Source: Chloroflexota bacterium (GTDB taxonomy: Bacteria; Chloroflexota; Anaerolineae; Anaerolineales; Villigracilaceae). From it: a stretch of DNA of 64,000 nt. Each line of letters opens with the position of its first letter. The first letter of the stretch is position 1. The position numbers were made by a program, and so were the translations under genes. The notes beneath the pieces were generated by a model, which was not told where the DNA came from, searched no databases, and worked only from the letters and a program-made list of their open reading frames with translations. Shown here in pieces: positions 1 through 8,434 of this stretch. The stretch is from assembly GCA_016235445.1 (NCBI GenBank), contig JACRLB010000007.1, positions 62,001 through 126,000 of the forward strand. Reading direction: 5' to 3'.

Positions 1-1
1 T

Positions 2-556
2 GCTGAAAAGAAGATGGGCTTGCGCGGTTCGCCCGCTCACGGCGTCATCTACGATAATGTCCGTGTGCCGCTGGGGAATTTGGTCGGCGCCGAGGGACGC
101 GGGTTACAGCAGACGCTGACCACGCTGGACGCGGGGCGCATCAGCATCGGCGCGATTTCAGTCGGGCTGGCACAGGCGGCGATGGATGCGGCTGTCAACT
201 ATGCGCGGGAACGCAAGGCGTTTGGTCAGGTAATTTCTGAGTTTCAGGCCATTCAATTCAAGCTGTCTAACATGGCGATGGAGATTGAGTTGGCGCGCAC
301 GATGATCTACAAAACGGCATGGCTCAAAGATCAGGGACGCCCGTACAACAAGGAGGCGGCGATTGCCAAACTCTACGCCACCGAGATGGCCGAGCGGGTG
401 TGCTACGAGGCAATTCAAATCCATGGGGGGTATGGGTACAGCCGCGAGTACAACGTGGAGCGGATGTACCGCGATGCGCGTTTGATGACGATTGGCGAGG
501 GGACGAGTGAAATTCAACGATTGGTGATTGCCAGGCATGTGCTGGCGAGTGAGTAA
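2..556 (+). CDS. Acyl-CoA dehydrogenase, C-terminal part (5' end outside window)
   Basis: This is the C-terminal half of a flavin-dependent acyl-CoA dehydrogenase, which introduces the alpha-beta double bond in acyl-CoA and passes electrons to ETF. The reading frame is open from base 2, so the start lies upstream of the window. Visible family features are the DAGRISIGA stretch, the ARERKAFGQ helix, the IQIHGGYGYSRE segment and the EGTSEIQR motif, whose first Glu is the usual catalytic base of short/medium-chain enzymes. A second, complete acyl-CoA dehydrogenase is encoded at 9972. Substrate chain length cannot be told from this fragment. Confidence 0.93.
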   Translation, partial: AEKKMGLRGSPAHGVIYDNVRVPLGNLVGAEGRGLQQTLTTLDAGRISIGAISVGLAQAAMDAAVNYARERKAFGQVISEFQAIQFKLSNMAMEIELARTMIYKTAWLKDQGRPYNKEAAIAKLYATEMAERVCYEAIQIHGGYGYSREYNVERMYRDARLMTIGEGTSEIQRLVIARHVLASE

Positions 557-562
557 TAAATT

Positions 563-634
563 CCCTCACCCTAGCCCTCTCCCGAAGGGAGAGGGGACTC
601 CCTTCCCCTTCGGGGGAAGGGTTGGGGATGAGGG
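563..634. repeat. Palindromic CCCTC...GAGGG repeat
   Basis: The gap between two convergent genes is filled by an inverted repeat beginning CCCTCACCCTAG and ending TTGGGGATGAGGG, with a second internal hairpin (CCCTCTCCC/GGGAGAGGG). A similar G-rich repeat occurs at about 52636-52695. It could act as a bidirectional terminator between the two tail-to-tail genes, but no clean T-run is present. Confidence 0.6.
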
Positions 635-636
635 GG

Positions 637-1197
637 TTATTTTTTTACTATCACCCAGGCCGTTCCATCTGCGGTTTTGATTTGCTTCTCCCCACTCGCA
701 AAGTCCGTAAACAATTTCATAATTTCATCGGGCGTGAGGAAGTGACTTCGCATCAGCAAGAGTTTTTCGGCGAGGGCAATCAGCTTCACGCCGAAGGTGC
801 GGATGTCGGGTTCTTCGATGACGAGCGCTCCGCCAGGTTTTAGCACGCGGAACATTTCGCGGGCGGTGTGGGCGTGGTCCATGACGTGGTGAAGGGCGTC
901 TACCATGATGACGCGCTCGAAGGAATTGTCAGCGAAGGGTAATGATTCAGAACCACCGCACACAGGTTCGAGGGAGGAAAGAGGCGCTTTTTTCAGCATC
1001 CCCAGGGAAACATCGGCTACGATGATCCCATCCACCAAGCCACGAATCGCAGAAGCAACCCGCCCCGTGCCGCCGCCCACATCCAGCAAAATTCCGCGCA
1101 CAGGCAGGGACGCGGCTTCGCGCATCACATCCGTTTTGGAATAGGTGACGCGGGCATAAAGCGGGGCAATAAAAGCAAAGTGGTCGAAGCCTGACAT
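637..1197 (-). CDS. Class I SAM-dependent methyltransferase
   Basis: A 186-residue UbiE-like methyltransferase. The SAM-binding motif I reads LDVGGGTGRVAS near residue 40, followed by an acidic loop (IIVADVS) and a post-motif MVDALHHV, the usual order of a Rossmann-fold methyltransferase. The C-terminal part carries EMFRVLKPGGALVIEEPD, typical of methyltransferases acting on small or lipid substrates. I chose the ATG at 1197 because alignment-like features begin right after it; an in-frame start at 1242 would add 15 residues of poor quality. It is tail-to-tail with the acyl-CoA dehydrogenase. The substrate is unknown. Confidence 0.85.
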   Translation of the reverse strand: MSGFDHFAFIAPLYARVTYSKTDVMREAASLPVRGILLDVGGGTGRVASAIRGLVDGIIVADVSLGMLKKAPLSSLEPVCGGSESLPFADNSFERVIMVDALHHVMDHAHTAREMFRVLKPGGALVIEEPDIRTFGVKLIALAEKLLLMRSHFLTPDEIMKLFTDFASGEKQIKTADGTAWVIVKK

Positions 1198-1261
1198 AAT
1201 TGTTTTTGGCTCATGCATAAGGAGTGCGCAAGCGATTGGCATCGTATCAAAATTCTTAATG

Positions 1262-1494
1262 CGAATGCCGCGAATTCAACGAATTGCGGTAACTGCTCAG
1301 ACACCTTGCTCCGCCGTAGGCTAAAGCCTACGGCTATCTTTACAAAATCCGCTAACCCACAGGGTGCTTCGCAAAGCGGATTAGCCGCCTTTAGGCGGCT
1401 TTGTAAAGATAGCCTGGACGTTTACGTTCAGGCGGGCACGGAACGTGCAGGTGCTTGCCTGAGCAGTTACGAATTGGGCGAAAAATTCGCGTGA
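1262..1494. repeat. Compound palindromic element in a 360-bp gap
   Basis: The gap 1198-1557 is occupied by nested inverted repeats. The outer arms are AACTGCTCAG near 1290 and CTGAGCAGTT near 1460. Inside are CCGTAGGCT/AGCCTACGG, GGCTATCTTTACAAA/TTTGTAAAGATAGCC and CCGCCTTTAGGCGG. No coding sequence is apparent. It looks like a non-autonomous mobile or REP-type element rather than a regulatory region. Confidence 0.55.
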
Positions 1495-1557
1495 TTTGCC
1501 CGATTTGCGTACTTCGCGTTTGGCCTTTCGGACAGAGTCTATACATGAGCCTTGTTT

Positions 1558-2130
1558 TTATATCGTAATCAGGTCTTTCATTTCCTCGAAGGTGGCAGGG
1601 CCAACTCCCGAAACGTTGAGAATCTCTTCAATGGATTCGAAGGGACCGTTTGCGGTGCGGTAGTCAATGATGCGCTGGGCGGTTGTAACACCGATGCCGG
1701 GCAGGGTATCCAACTCCTCTAAAGTGGCGGTGTTGATATTGATTAAATCATTTTGTGGGTTACCGTTTTGCCCGGAGTTCGGCAATTCGGGTTCGGTGGG
1801 CGCTTCGGCTGGGGCCGCGCCTTCCTGGTACGGAATTGTAAGTTGTTCTCCATCCACCAACAATGCGGCAAGGTTAATCGAATCGACACTGGCCGAGGCA
1901 AGCAAACCGCCCGCGGCGTCAATCGCATCCTGCACGCGCGCGCCTTCCGCAAATTCATACAAGCCCGGGCGCGGCACTGCGCCGATCACATGCACCACAA
2001 CGGGGGGCTGGGTTGGCGCAGGCTGTAAGAGAATCGGCTGGCCCGCAGGCGCGCGCGAGACAAAGACCAGCACACCCGCAAGCACGAAGCCCGCCATCAC
2101 GCCCAGCAAGACATATAATGCGTTTTTCAT
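1558..2130 (-). CDS. ComEA-family SLBB/helix-hairpin-helix DNA-binding protein
   Basis: The 190-residue protein has an N-terminal membrane anchor (about residues 5-25), a proline-rich spacer, an SLBB domain (about 45-105, VVVHVIGAVPRPGLYEF) and a C-terminal double helix-hairpin-helix domain (about 130-190, ININTATLEELDTLPGIG). This order is that of ComEA, the receptor that binds incoming DNA outside the membrane in natural transformation. No comEC or pilus gene is in the window, so competence is inferred from the family only. It lies 9 bp after the upstream GNAT gene in the same direction and may be co-transcribed with it. Confidence 0.88.
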   Translation of the reverse strand: MKNALYVLLGVMAGFVLAGVLVFVSRAPAGQPILLQPAPTQPPVVVHVIGAVPRPGLYEFAEGARVQDAIDAAGGLLASASVDSINLAALLVDGEQLTIPYQEGAAPAEAPTEPELPNSGQNGNPQNDLININTATLEELDTLPGIGVTTAQRIIDYRTANGPFESIEEILNVSGVGPATFEEMKDLITI

Positions 2131-2139
2131 ATTGCAATT

Positions 2140-2583
2140 CTACTCCAACTTCATCACTAGTAGTTCCTCGCCGGTGCGGCGGATCACATCTGCAACTTGA
2201 AAAAACTTTTGGATGCGTTGAAAGTAACGCGGCATTTGTTTGTAATCCATCGGGCGAAAACCAAATTTCTCGTACATGGGGCCGTTGTGAGAAATGCACA
2301 TCAGGTACAAAGGCCGTGGGCTTTCGCGCAGTAATTCCTCGATCACCGCGCGCGCAATGCCCCGCCCGCGATACTCAGGTCTTGTGCCAATCGAAGCCAG
2401 TTCGAGGATGTCGGCCCCGTGAGGTTTTAACTGCCCGCAGGCGATGACCTGCCCCCCGTCATTTACCGCCACGACAAAACGCCTCCAATCCAAACCTGTG
2501 GGGTTGATCCCGACTAAATGAATTAAGTCCTTAATTTGAGCGGACTCTGCTTCCAATGCAGGGCGAATCGTGTAGTTTGCCAT
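2140..2583 (-). CDS. GNAT family N-acetyltransferase
   Basis: A 147-residue protein with the GNAT acetyl-CoA-binding signature RPEYRGRGIARAVIEELL near residue 80 and an N-terminal beta strand of the usual form (YTIRPALEAE). It most resembles small single-domain GNATs of the ArgA/ElaA-like group, but the acceptor cannot be assigned. The ATG at 2583 is preferred over an upstream in-frame start at 2628 because the fold begins immediately after it; the longer form would overlap the preceding CPBP gene. It is the second of a run of minus-strand genes from about 4690 down to 1558. Confidence 0.85.
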   Translation of the reverse strand: MANYTIRPALEAESAQIKDLIHLVGINPTGLDWRRFVVAVNDGGQVIACGQLKPHGADILELASIGTRPEYRGRGIARAVIEELLRESPRPLYLMCISHNGPMYEKFGFRPMDYKQMPRYFQRIQKFFQVADVIRRTGEELLVMKLE

Positions 2584-2587
2584 AAAA

Positions 2588-3202
2588 TTATACCGCTCCC
2601 GCCGCCACGATAATAATAAACGTGGCAATGAACCAGTGAATCAAAAACGGCCAGACGAATGATTTCGTGCGGTACGCCACCCAGCCGAAGGCAAACCCGC
2701 CGAAAATGGTGGAGAGAGTCTCTATCTCTGGCTTGGAGATGTGCGCAATCGCAAATGGAACAGCTTGGAGCAACAAGGCTTCAGCCCCAAATTTGCGGGC
2801 GTAGGCAAATAAAATCCAGCCACGAAAGATGAATTCCCAGCCGATCAGGTCGAGGAAGGTTGTCCACGGCAGGCCAGGCAGGAAGCGTTCGTAATACGCC
2901 TGCATGGATGGGTTGCCGCTCCCAAGAAAATAAATAATCGGAGCCATGAACAGAATCCCAAGCGCGGTGTAGGTTAATCCCAATTTCCAATCGCCGAGGG
3001 AAAATCCATACTCCCGCGGATTCTCCCGAAAGAAGATCAGAATAATCAAAAGCGGGATAACAAGATACAAAATAACACGATCCAAATATTTGTGGGCCGT
3101 GAGCTTGTGATAGTAATCCACCATCAACAACAACACGCTGACGATGGTGACGGAGACTACTTTCCAGTCAAAGTTTAGTTTTTCGCCGAGGAGGTATTTC
3201 AT
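2588..3202 (-). CDS. CPBP-family intramembrane metalloprotease-like protein
   Basis: A 204-residue polytopic membrane protein with about six hydrophobic segments. The three family motifs are visible: E-x-x-x-R in GWEFIFRG (about residue 118), FAIAH (about 152) and a terminal HW in FLIHWFIATF. CPBP (Abi/Rce1-like) proteins process prenylated or peptide substrates in the membrane or serve in bacteriocin immunity. One deviation is that the usual paired glutamates of motif 1 are W-E here. It precedes the GNAT gene by 4 bp and is probably in the same transcript. Confidence 0.83.
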   Translation of the reverse strand: MKYLLGEKLNFDWKVVSVTIVSVLLLMVDYYHKLTAHKYLDRVILYLVIPLLIILIFFRENPREYGFSLGDWKLGLTYTALGILFMAPIIYFLGSGNPSMQAYYERFLPGLPWTTFLDLIGWEFIFRGWILFAYARKFGAEALLLQAVPFAIAHISKPEIETLSTIFGGFAFGWVAYRTKSFVWPFLIHWFIATFIIIVAAGAV

Positions 3203-3214
3203 AGTTATCAGTGG

Positions 3215-4690
3215 TCAGTATGGGAAACGAGCCTGGTTTCCGCTGGGGGCGAGTAGTTGGGCAATTTTATCCGCATCGCGGGATAACTCAAACCCCCAAT
3301 TGGCAAGGAGCAGGATAAAGCCAATGATCGCAAAAGTCACTGCCAGTTTTCCATACGCCGATTCATGCCAGCGGATAGACAGGCCTTGAAGCCCGTTCGT
3401 CCAAAAATACGCCGCGAGAATGGCAAAGTATGGGACAAGCGCCAGGTGAAAACGGTCCTCGGCGAGGATGAAGATGTGTGGGAGGATGTAGGCAACGAGT
3501 AATGAGATAAGAAGGAATGAGCGTGGGTTTCGGGGCAAGAAGGACAGCCCAAGCATAGCAGAGGTGGAAATAAAGACAAACGGCAAAAGCAAAATTGCGG
3601 AAATGGTTAACAAGATTGGTTTGGGAATAAATCCAATAATATTGTTGGAATAAAAATACATCAGCACGCGCTTTTCAAGGCCGAAGAAAAACCCGAGGCG
3701 ATTGACCGCCAGCGGGATAAATCTTTCAGGCTGGTCTTTGATGAAACCCAATGCTTTTTGCGTGCCAACTTCATCGCGTTCGGCGTCGTCCATGATGGTG
3801 AGCAAATCCAGCGAGGGGCCGAAGAGGAAGGAGCCATTTCCCTGCGGGTGATAGCCGAGGTACAGATTGTAGCCCATCGAAGTTTCGATACCTGTGAGTT
3901 TGCCGTGCAAGAGTGAGTTACGAATTACCCAGGGAGCGATCACCAACACAAATGCAACGGCAACCCACAAGGCTTTCCTGCGATGCAAATAAAATAGATA
4001 AAGACCAGCCAACCCTGCAAAAGGAAGAATGACAGAGCGCGTAAGGGCGGTCAACGCAAGAAAGAGGCCAGAAAGCAGAAAGTTGGAATTCGACGGGCGT
4101 TCGATGGATTTGAGAAGAAAGAGGAAAGAGGAAAGAAGAAGCACGAAGAAGGGATTCTCTGTACCCAAGCCTAAAGGATAAACGAGCAACATGGGATAGC
4201 AAGCAACGACCCAGGCGGCAACCCGCGCAACCTGTTCATCTTTCTTTCCTCTTTCTTCTTTCATTTCGTCAGAAGAAAGAGGAAAGAAAAAAAGATATTT
4301 TGCAACCCAATAGGTCAACGGAGCCAGCGGCGCGCCGAGAAAAATCGCCTGGGCAAGACGTGCCGCAAAGAAGCGGGAAAAATCCACGCCGTTGAAAAAA
4401 TATACAATGGCTAAAAATGTCGGGTAGAGCGGCGCGCGGAAGGAGGTGTACAGTCCATATTGAGGGTCGTAGCCTGTGGCAGTGGAAAGATCAAAATCCA
4501 CGTACGGTTCGAGCAGTTTCAAATCTTCGTGCGCGTACCAGCGAAAGCCATGCCCAGAGGCGAGACTGCGCGCGAGCATATCGTACTGGAACATGTCGTC
4601 GAGGCCGATGCCAAGCCCGCGGGTGAGCAGGATGGGAATCAGGCGCAGGATGAGGGCGATGAGATAAATACGAAGTGGGAAGGATTTCAT
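3215..4690 (-). CDS. Polytopic GT39/GT-C-type membrane glycosyltransferase-like protein
   Basis: A 491-residue integral membrane protein with roughly a dozen hydrophobic segments. The first periplasmic loop contains LDDMFQYDMLARSLASGHGF, matching the acidic catalytic loop of dolichyl-phosphate-mannose-type (GT39/ArnT-like) transferases that take sugar from a polyprenyl phosphate carrier. Residues around 135-155 (SSDEMKEERGKKDE) and the loop near 190 are polar, purine-rich insertions at nucleotides 4110-4150 and 4235-4290. They resemble short repeats also found in the FAD oxidase near 56950. The start overlaps the SET-domain gene by 4 bp, suggesting translational coupling. Confidence 0.75.
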   Translation of the reverse strand: MKSFPLRIYLIALILRLIPILLTRGLGIGLDDMFQYDMLARSLASGHGFRWYAHEDLKLLEPYVDFDLSTATGYDPQYGLYTSFRAPLYPTFLAIVYFFNGVDFSRFFAARLAQAIFLGAPLAPLTYWVAKYLFFFPLSSDEMKEERGKKDEQVARVAAWVVACYPMLLVYPLGLGTENPFFVLLLSSFLFLLKSIERPSNSNFLLSGLFLALTALTRSVILPFAGLAGLYLFYLHRRKALWVAVAFVLVIAPWVIRNSLLHGKLTGIETSMGYNLYLGYHPQGNGSFLFGPSLDLLTIMDDAERDEVGTQKALGFIKDQPERFIPLAVNRLGFFFGLEKRVLMYFYSNNIIGFIPKPILLTISAILLLPFVFISTSAMLGLSFLPRNPRSFLLISLLVAYILPHIFILAEDRFHLALVPYFAILAAYFWTNGLQGLSIRWHESAYGKLAVTFAIIGFILLLANWGFELSRDADKIAQLLAPSGNQARFPY

Positions 4691-5184
4691 TTCAGGAATT
4701 TGATGCGGCGGGTAAGGTATGGGGAGAAATAGCCATTATATTTTTTCCACAGCGTGGGCAGTTTCCAGTCATTGCCTGTGATTTTTCCGCGGCAGGTTTC
4801 CGAGCCGCAACGACAATCAAATTCATCGTACGGCTCGCCATCAGACATGGCGTAATCGAAAGTCAACTCTTCGCCCTCGGCAATCTCCTGCATGGCAACC
4901 AAACCGATCTGCCCGAAGAATCCCAGGTTCGGTTCGCAGGAATGGTTGAAGCAATCATTCGGCTCTTTTTCTTCGGCGGTCACAAGATATAACCCCTCGT
5001 CCATTTGCAGAACGCGCTGGGTAAAGCGCGGCATGGCAGGGTCGAGTTCATCCTTGCGGACGATCTTCCCACCCCACAGGGAAACCAATTCATCCTTCAA
5101 GATTTTTTCGCGCGCGAACACACCGCACCCGCCCTCGGCCTGGTCACGCGCTTCGCATTTTGGATTGAGATAGGAAAAGGTCAT
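4687..5184 (-). CDS. SET-domain protein (putative lysine methyltransferase)
   Basis: A 165-residue stand-alone SET domain. Visible hallmarks are the GCGVFARE strand near residue 20, the NHSCEPN motif near 80, the GEELTFDYA motif near 104 and a cysteine-rich post-SET segment CRCGSETCRG near 125. These residues form the SAM and target-lysine pockets in eukaryotic-type lysine methyltransferases, so the enzyme looks active. A bacterial substrate is not known from sequence. Its stop overlaps the start of the GT39-like gene by 4 bp (ATGA-type junction). Confidence 0.88.
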   Translation of the reverse strand: MTFSYLNPKCEARDQAEGGCGVFAREKILKDELVSLWGGKIVRKDELDPAMPRFTQRVLQMDEGLYLVTAEEKEPNDCFNHSCEPNLGFFGQIGLVAMQEIAEGEELTFDYAMSDGEPYDEFDCRCGSETCRGKITGNDWKLPTLWKKYNGYFSPYLTRRIKFLK

Positions 5185-5344
5185 TGCACCTCGGTTGAAT
5201 GAAGAAGATTAACGCCTCGCCTTCTTCGGGTTGGCTGGGACTTGGTTCGAGCGGCAGGAGCCAAAGCTGAGGCAAATGCCGTTGCGGCGAAGCAGGCCTA
5301 AAGTCCAGAAAGAGGCGCAAGGAGTCAAGTCCAAGAAAGGGCTT

Positions 5345-5397
5345 CGTAGCAGCGACTTTAGTCGCTTTTTACCCGAACGACTAAAGTCGTTACTACG
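5345..5397. repeat. REP-like palindrome, CGTAGCAGCGACTTTAGTCG family
   Basis: An inverted repeat with arms CGTAGCAGCGACTTTAGTCG and CGACTAAAGTCGTTACTACG. Related copies or half-copies lie at 17559-17582 and 37260-37318, so this is a dispersed family. It occupies much of the 310-bp gap between the SET gene and the ABC permease gene, where no coding sequence is seen. Confidence 0.75.
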
Positions 5398-5422
5398 CTT
5401 TCGTGATCTACTGATTATACAA

Positions 5423-5459
5423 GAAGGTGACAGTCATTTTGGAAATGACTGTCACCTTC
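5423..5459. terminator. Strong hairpin downstream of the ABC importer operon
   Basis: A perfect 17-bp stem with a 3-base loop (GAAGGTGACAGTCATTT, loop TGG, then its complement). It lies 36 bp beyond the stop of the last gene of the minus-strand polyamine-type operon and could end that transcript, although no long T-run follows. The core GGTGACTGTCAC is shared with another hairpin at 16563-16595, so it may instead be a repeat. Confidence 0.5.
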
Positions 5460-5494
5460 AATATTTGCTTCGGCGATTCACAGCGACGACACAG

Positions 5495-6319
5495 TTATTT
5501 CATTTCGCCTTCCGTGTCCGATGCTTCTGCTGAAATTTTTTGCGCGAAGAAAATCGGCAGGAAGGTGATGAGGATGACAATGGTTGCGACGACGTTCGTC
5601 ACGGGGCGGTCACGCGGACGGGATAGCTGGCTAAAGATCCAAATGGGAAGCGTGGTTTGCTGGCCTGCGGTGAATGTCGTAACGATGACTTCGTCGAAGG
5701 AAAGCGCAAAAGCCAACATGCCGCCTGCAAGCAAAGCGGTTGCAATATTGGGCAGAACAACGTGCCGAAAGGTTTGGAAGGAATTTGCGCCCAGGTCCAT
5801 GGAGGCTTCGATCATCGTTGCGCTGGTACGGCGAAAACGCGCAAGCACGTTGTTGTAAACGACAACGACGCAAAATGTTGCGTGGCCGATGACAATCGTC
5901 CAAAATGAAAATGGAATGTCGAGGCCGCCGATGGCGGTGCGCAGGGCAATGCCAGTGACGATGCCCGGCAGGGCAATGGGTAAAACCAAAAGGAAGGAAA
6001 TGGATTCGCGGCCAAAGAAATTACTGCGATAAACTGCCGCCGCGGCAAACGTGCCAAGGATGAGAGCCGCCGCTGTGGCAATCGCTGCAACTTGAAAAGA
6101 AAGCGTGAGCGAACGCCACAGGTCTGGGCGTTGCAGGGCCACGCCGTACCATTTCGTTGTAAAGCCCGGCAGTGGAAAGGTATACGTGGCTTCTTCCGGG
6201 GTTAGGGTGTAAAGAAAAATAATCCACATGGGAACGTGCAGAAAGAGCAGGGTTCCCAAAGCGGCAAGTGTTAAAGCCCATGAAGCTTTTGGGCGGGTAT
6301 CGGATGATTTAGAGAGCAT
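5495..6319 (-). CDS. potC: ABC transporter permease, spermidine/putrescine PotC type
   Basis: A 274-residue inner-membrane permease with six predicted membrane segments and the EAA loop [20 protein letters not shown] (about residues 180-200) that docks with the ATPase. It is the last gene of a potD-potA-potB-potC operon on the minus strand. I start it at the ATG at 6319, preceded by TTGGAG at a suitable distance; a longer reading frame begins with a TTG at 6331. Either way it overlaps the end of potB, implying translational coupling. Family membership points to import of polyamines or similar cations; exact substrate is inferred from the family. Confidence 0.88.
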   Translation of the reverse strand: MLSKSSDTRPKASWALTLAALGTLLFLHVPMWIIFLYTLTPEEATYTFPLPGFTTKWYGVALQRPDLWRSLTLSFQVAAIATAAALILGTFAAAAVYRSNFFGRESISFLLVLPIALPGIVTGIALRTAIGGLDIPFSFWTIVIGHATFCVVVVYNNVLARFRRTSATMIEASMDLGANSFQTFRHVVLPNIATALLAGGMLAFALSFDEVIVTTFTAGQQTTLPIWIFSQLSRPRDRPVTNVVATIVILITFLPIFFAQKISAEASDTEGEMK

Positions 6320-7214
6320 CGAAAGCTCCAAGTTTACGGGCGATGAGCAGGTAAACCACCATGATGAGCACAGGGCCCATTGTCATGGCGGCGGCAAGCG
6401 GAATATTGCCGCCCGTTCCCTGATAGGAGAAGACGGCCTGCCCAACAAAGAATTTTGAATTACCGAGCGTTAATGGCACTATGAAATCACCCAGGGTTAA
6501 TGAGAAAGTAAATATCGAGCCTGCCACGACCCCGGGAAACGCCAGGGGTAAAATTACATTGCGGAAAGTTTGAAAAGGTTTTGCGCCCAAATCACTGGAG
6601 GCTTCAAGCAGGGAAGCAGGGACGCGTTCCAAAGCGGTTTGAATTGGAATGATCATATACGGAAGCCAGATATAAACAAATACGATGAACATCCCAATCG
6701 GCGAAAGAGACAGCGACGAGCCGCCAATGGCTGGAAAACTCAGAAGCCAATCCAGCACGCCCGTCAGGTGGAATAAATCAATAAACCACGACAAAATCCC
6801 TTCCTTGGCGAGGATCAACTTCCACGCATAAACACGGACGAGGTAACTGGACCAAAGCGGAATTGTCACGCCAATCAACAGCCAGGTCTTTAATCTTCGG
6901 GATGCAAATTTTGCAATGTAATAAGCGAGGGGGAAGGCAAGCATCGCATCCACAACGGTGACAATGGCCGCCATGCTTGCAGTGCGGAGGAATATTTCGC
7001 GGTTGGCGGGGTTGAATGTCTGGGCATACGTGCGCAGGGTAAACTCACGAACAATGATGCCTGTAAAATCATCTATTGAATAAAAGCCATTAATCAACAG
7101 TGAAAACAATGAGCCCAGGTAGACAACAAGCATGTAAAGAATTGGCGGGGTAAGGAAAATTGCCAAAACCAACCGCGGGCGGCGATAAAAATAAGTGGAG
7201 ACGCGGTTTAGCAT
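6309..7214 (-). CDS. potB: ABC transporter permease, spermidine/putrescine PotB type
   Basis: A 301-residue permease with a PotB-like N-terminus (one extra membrane helix after a basic segment), the large periplasmic loop after helix 1, and the EAA loop [20 protein letters not shown] near residue 215. It forms the membrane channel together with PotC. The gene starts 1 bp after the potA stop and its own end overlaps potC, so potA-potB-potC are tightly coupled. Nothing is unusual in length or motifs. Confidence 0.9.
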   Translation of the reverse strand: MLNRVSTYFYRRPRLVLAIFLTPPILYMLVVYLGSLFSLLINGFYSIDDFTGIIVREFTLRTYAQTFNPANREIFLRTASMAAIVTVVDAMLAFPLAYYIAKFASRRLKTWLLIGVTIPLWSSYLVRVYAWKLILAKEGILSWFIDLFHLTGVLDWLLSFPAIGGSSLSLSPIGMFIVFVYIWLPYMIIPIQTALERVPASLLEASSDLGAKPFQTFRNVILPLAFPGVVAGSIFTFSLTLGDFIVPLTLGNSKFFVGQAVFSYQGTGGNIPLAAAMTMGPVLIMVVYLLIARKLGAFDAL

Positions 7215-7215
7215 A

Positions 7216-8247
7216 TCAACTTCCCAAATGGCTGATGTGATCCGGATGCCAGGACAATTTCACTTTTTGTCCCTTTGCAGACAACACATCCATTGAAGTG
7301 GTTTTGAGGTTTTGCTCAATCACCACCAGGTCGGCGCCGCCCTCGATTTCAACCAAATAACGGGTATACAAACCCAAATACACCACATCGCGGACCGTCC
7401 CATCCAAAGCGGCCATGCCCGCGGCAGGCGTATCCCCGGCAAAACCCAGGTGAATTTTTTCGGGGCGAATCGAAAAGGTCTTCGTGGAGCCGGTGGCGCG
7501 CTTTGCAATCTCCCCGCTCACCAGGTTGGATGTGCCTACAAAACCTGCTACAAATTCAGTGGCAGGTCTTTCGTAAATATCCGAAGGGGAGCCAACCTGT
7601 TCGATTTTTCCCTCGCTGAAAACAGCAATGCGGTCGCTCATGGTGATCGCTTCTTCCTGATCGTGGGTCACAAAAATAAAGGTGATGCCCACTTCGCGTT
7701 GAATATTCTTCAATTCCACCTGCATTTGTTGACGCAGTTTTAAATCAAGCGCGCCAAGCGGCTCATCGAGCAGTAAAACTTTGGGTTGGTTGATCAAGGC
7801 GCGGGCAAGCGCGACGCGCTGTCTTTGTCCACCGGAAAGCTGGGATGGTTTACGATACCCAAACCCGGGCAAACGCACAAGGTTGAGCATTTCGTCCACA
7901 CGTTTCATGCGCTTTATCTTTGGCATCCCCTTAATCATCAAACCATAGGCGATGTTGTCTTCGATGGTCATGTGCGGAAAGAGCGCATAATCCTGAAAGA
8001 CCGTATTGACGGGCCGTTCATAAGGCGGCAGGTTGGAGACATCCCGATCGTATAAAAATATTTTGCCTTCAGAAGGGCGGTCAAAACCTGCAATCATCCT
8101 TAAGCAGGTGGTTTTTCCTGAGCCTGAGGGTCCCAGCATGGAGAAAAATTCCCCATCGCCGATTTCCAAATCCACTTGATGTACAGCTTTTATTTCGCCA
8201 AAATGGCGGCTCACGTTATCAAAACGAATGGCAGGGTTTTTGATCAT
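7216..8247 (-). CDS. potA: ABC transporter ATP-binding protein, PotA type
   Basis: A 343-residue ATPase that powers the importer. Walker A is GPSGSGKTT (about residue 39), the Q-loop [10 protein letters not shown] follows near 85, the signature is [15 protein letters not shown] near 140, Walker B is [12 protein letters not shown] near 163, and the switch His is in [11 protein letters not shown]-terminal TOBE/OB extension (from about 240) is typical of CUT1/polyamine-type ATPases and often regulatory. It is separated from the binding-protein gene by a 187-bp spacer containing a repeat and a terminator-like hairpin. Confidence 0.93.
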   Translation of the reverse strand: MIKNPAIRFDNVSRHFGEIKAVHQVDLEIGDGEFFSMLGPSGSGKTTCLRMIAGFDRPSEGKIFLYDRDVSNLPPYERPVNTVFQDYALFPHMTIEDNIAYGLMIKGMPKIKRMKRVDEMLNLVRLPGFGYRKPSQLSGGQRQRVALARALINQPKVLLLDEPLGALDLKLRQQMQVELKNIQREVGITFIFVTHDQEEAITMSDRIAVFSEGKIEQVGSPSDIYERPATEFVAGFVGTSNLVSGEIAKRATGSTKTFSIRPEKIHLGFAGDTPAAGMAALDGTVRDVVYLGLYTRYLVEIEGGADLVVIEQNLKTTSMDVLSAKGQKVKLSWHPDHISHLGS

Positions 8248-8271
8248 ATGTGTGACTCTTTATCTGAGGTT

Positions 8272-8372
8272 CCGTCATTGCGAGGGCGGCGCACTTCCGC
8301 CCGAAGCAATCCCCCAGTGCAGCGAAGGGATTGCTTCGCCGCCAGGAACAAGAACGCGGCTCGCAATGACGG
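8272..8372. repeat. CGTCATTGCGAG-type inverted repeat
   Basis: A 101-bp imperfect palindrome with ends CCGTCATTGCGAG and CTCGCAATGACGG and an internal GAAGCAATC/GATTGCTTC pair. This type of intergenic repeat is widespread in environmental bacterial genomes. A second element with similar ends (CCGTCATTGC...GAATGACGG) lies inside the 26070-26179 element. It sits within the operon between potD and potA. Confidence 0.7.
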
Positions 8373-8387
8373 GGTATGGAAGGAGAA

Positions 8388-8418
8388 AATATCAGGCGGG
8401 AGTTACCCGCCTGATATT
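8388..8418 (-). terminator. Terminator or attenuator hairpin between potD and potA
   Basis: On the minus strand a 13-bp stem AATATCAGGCGGG pairs with its complement around a 5-base loop and runs into ATTTTC. It lies 17 bp after the potD stop. Such a partial terminator inside a binding-protein-dependent operon would make the lipoprotein more abundant than the membrane subunits. Confidence 0.6.
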
Positions 8419-8434
8419 TATCAATTACAACAGA

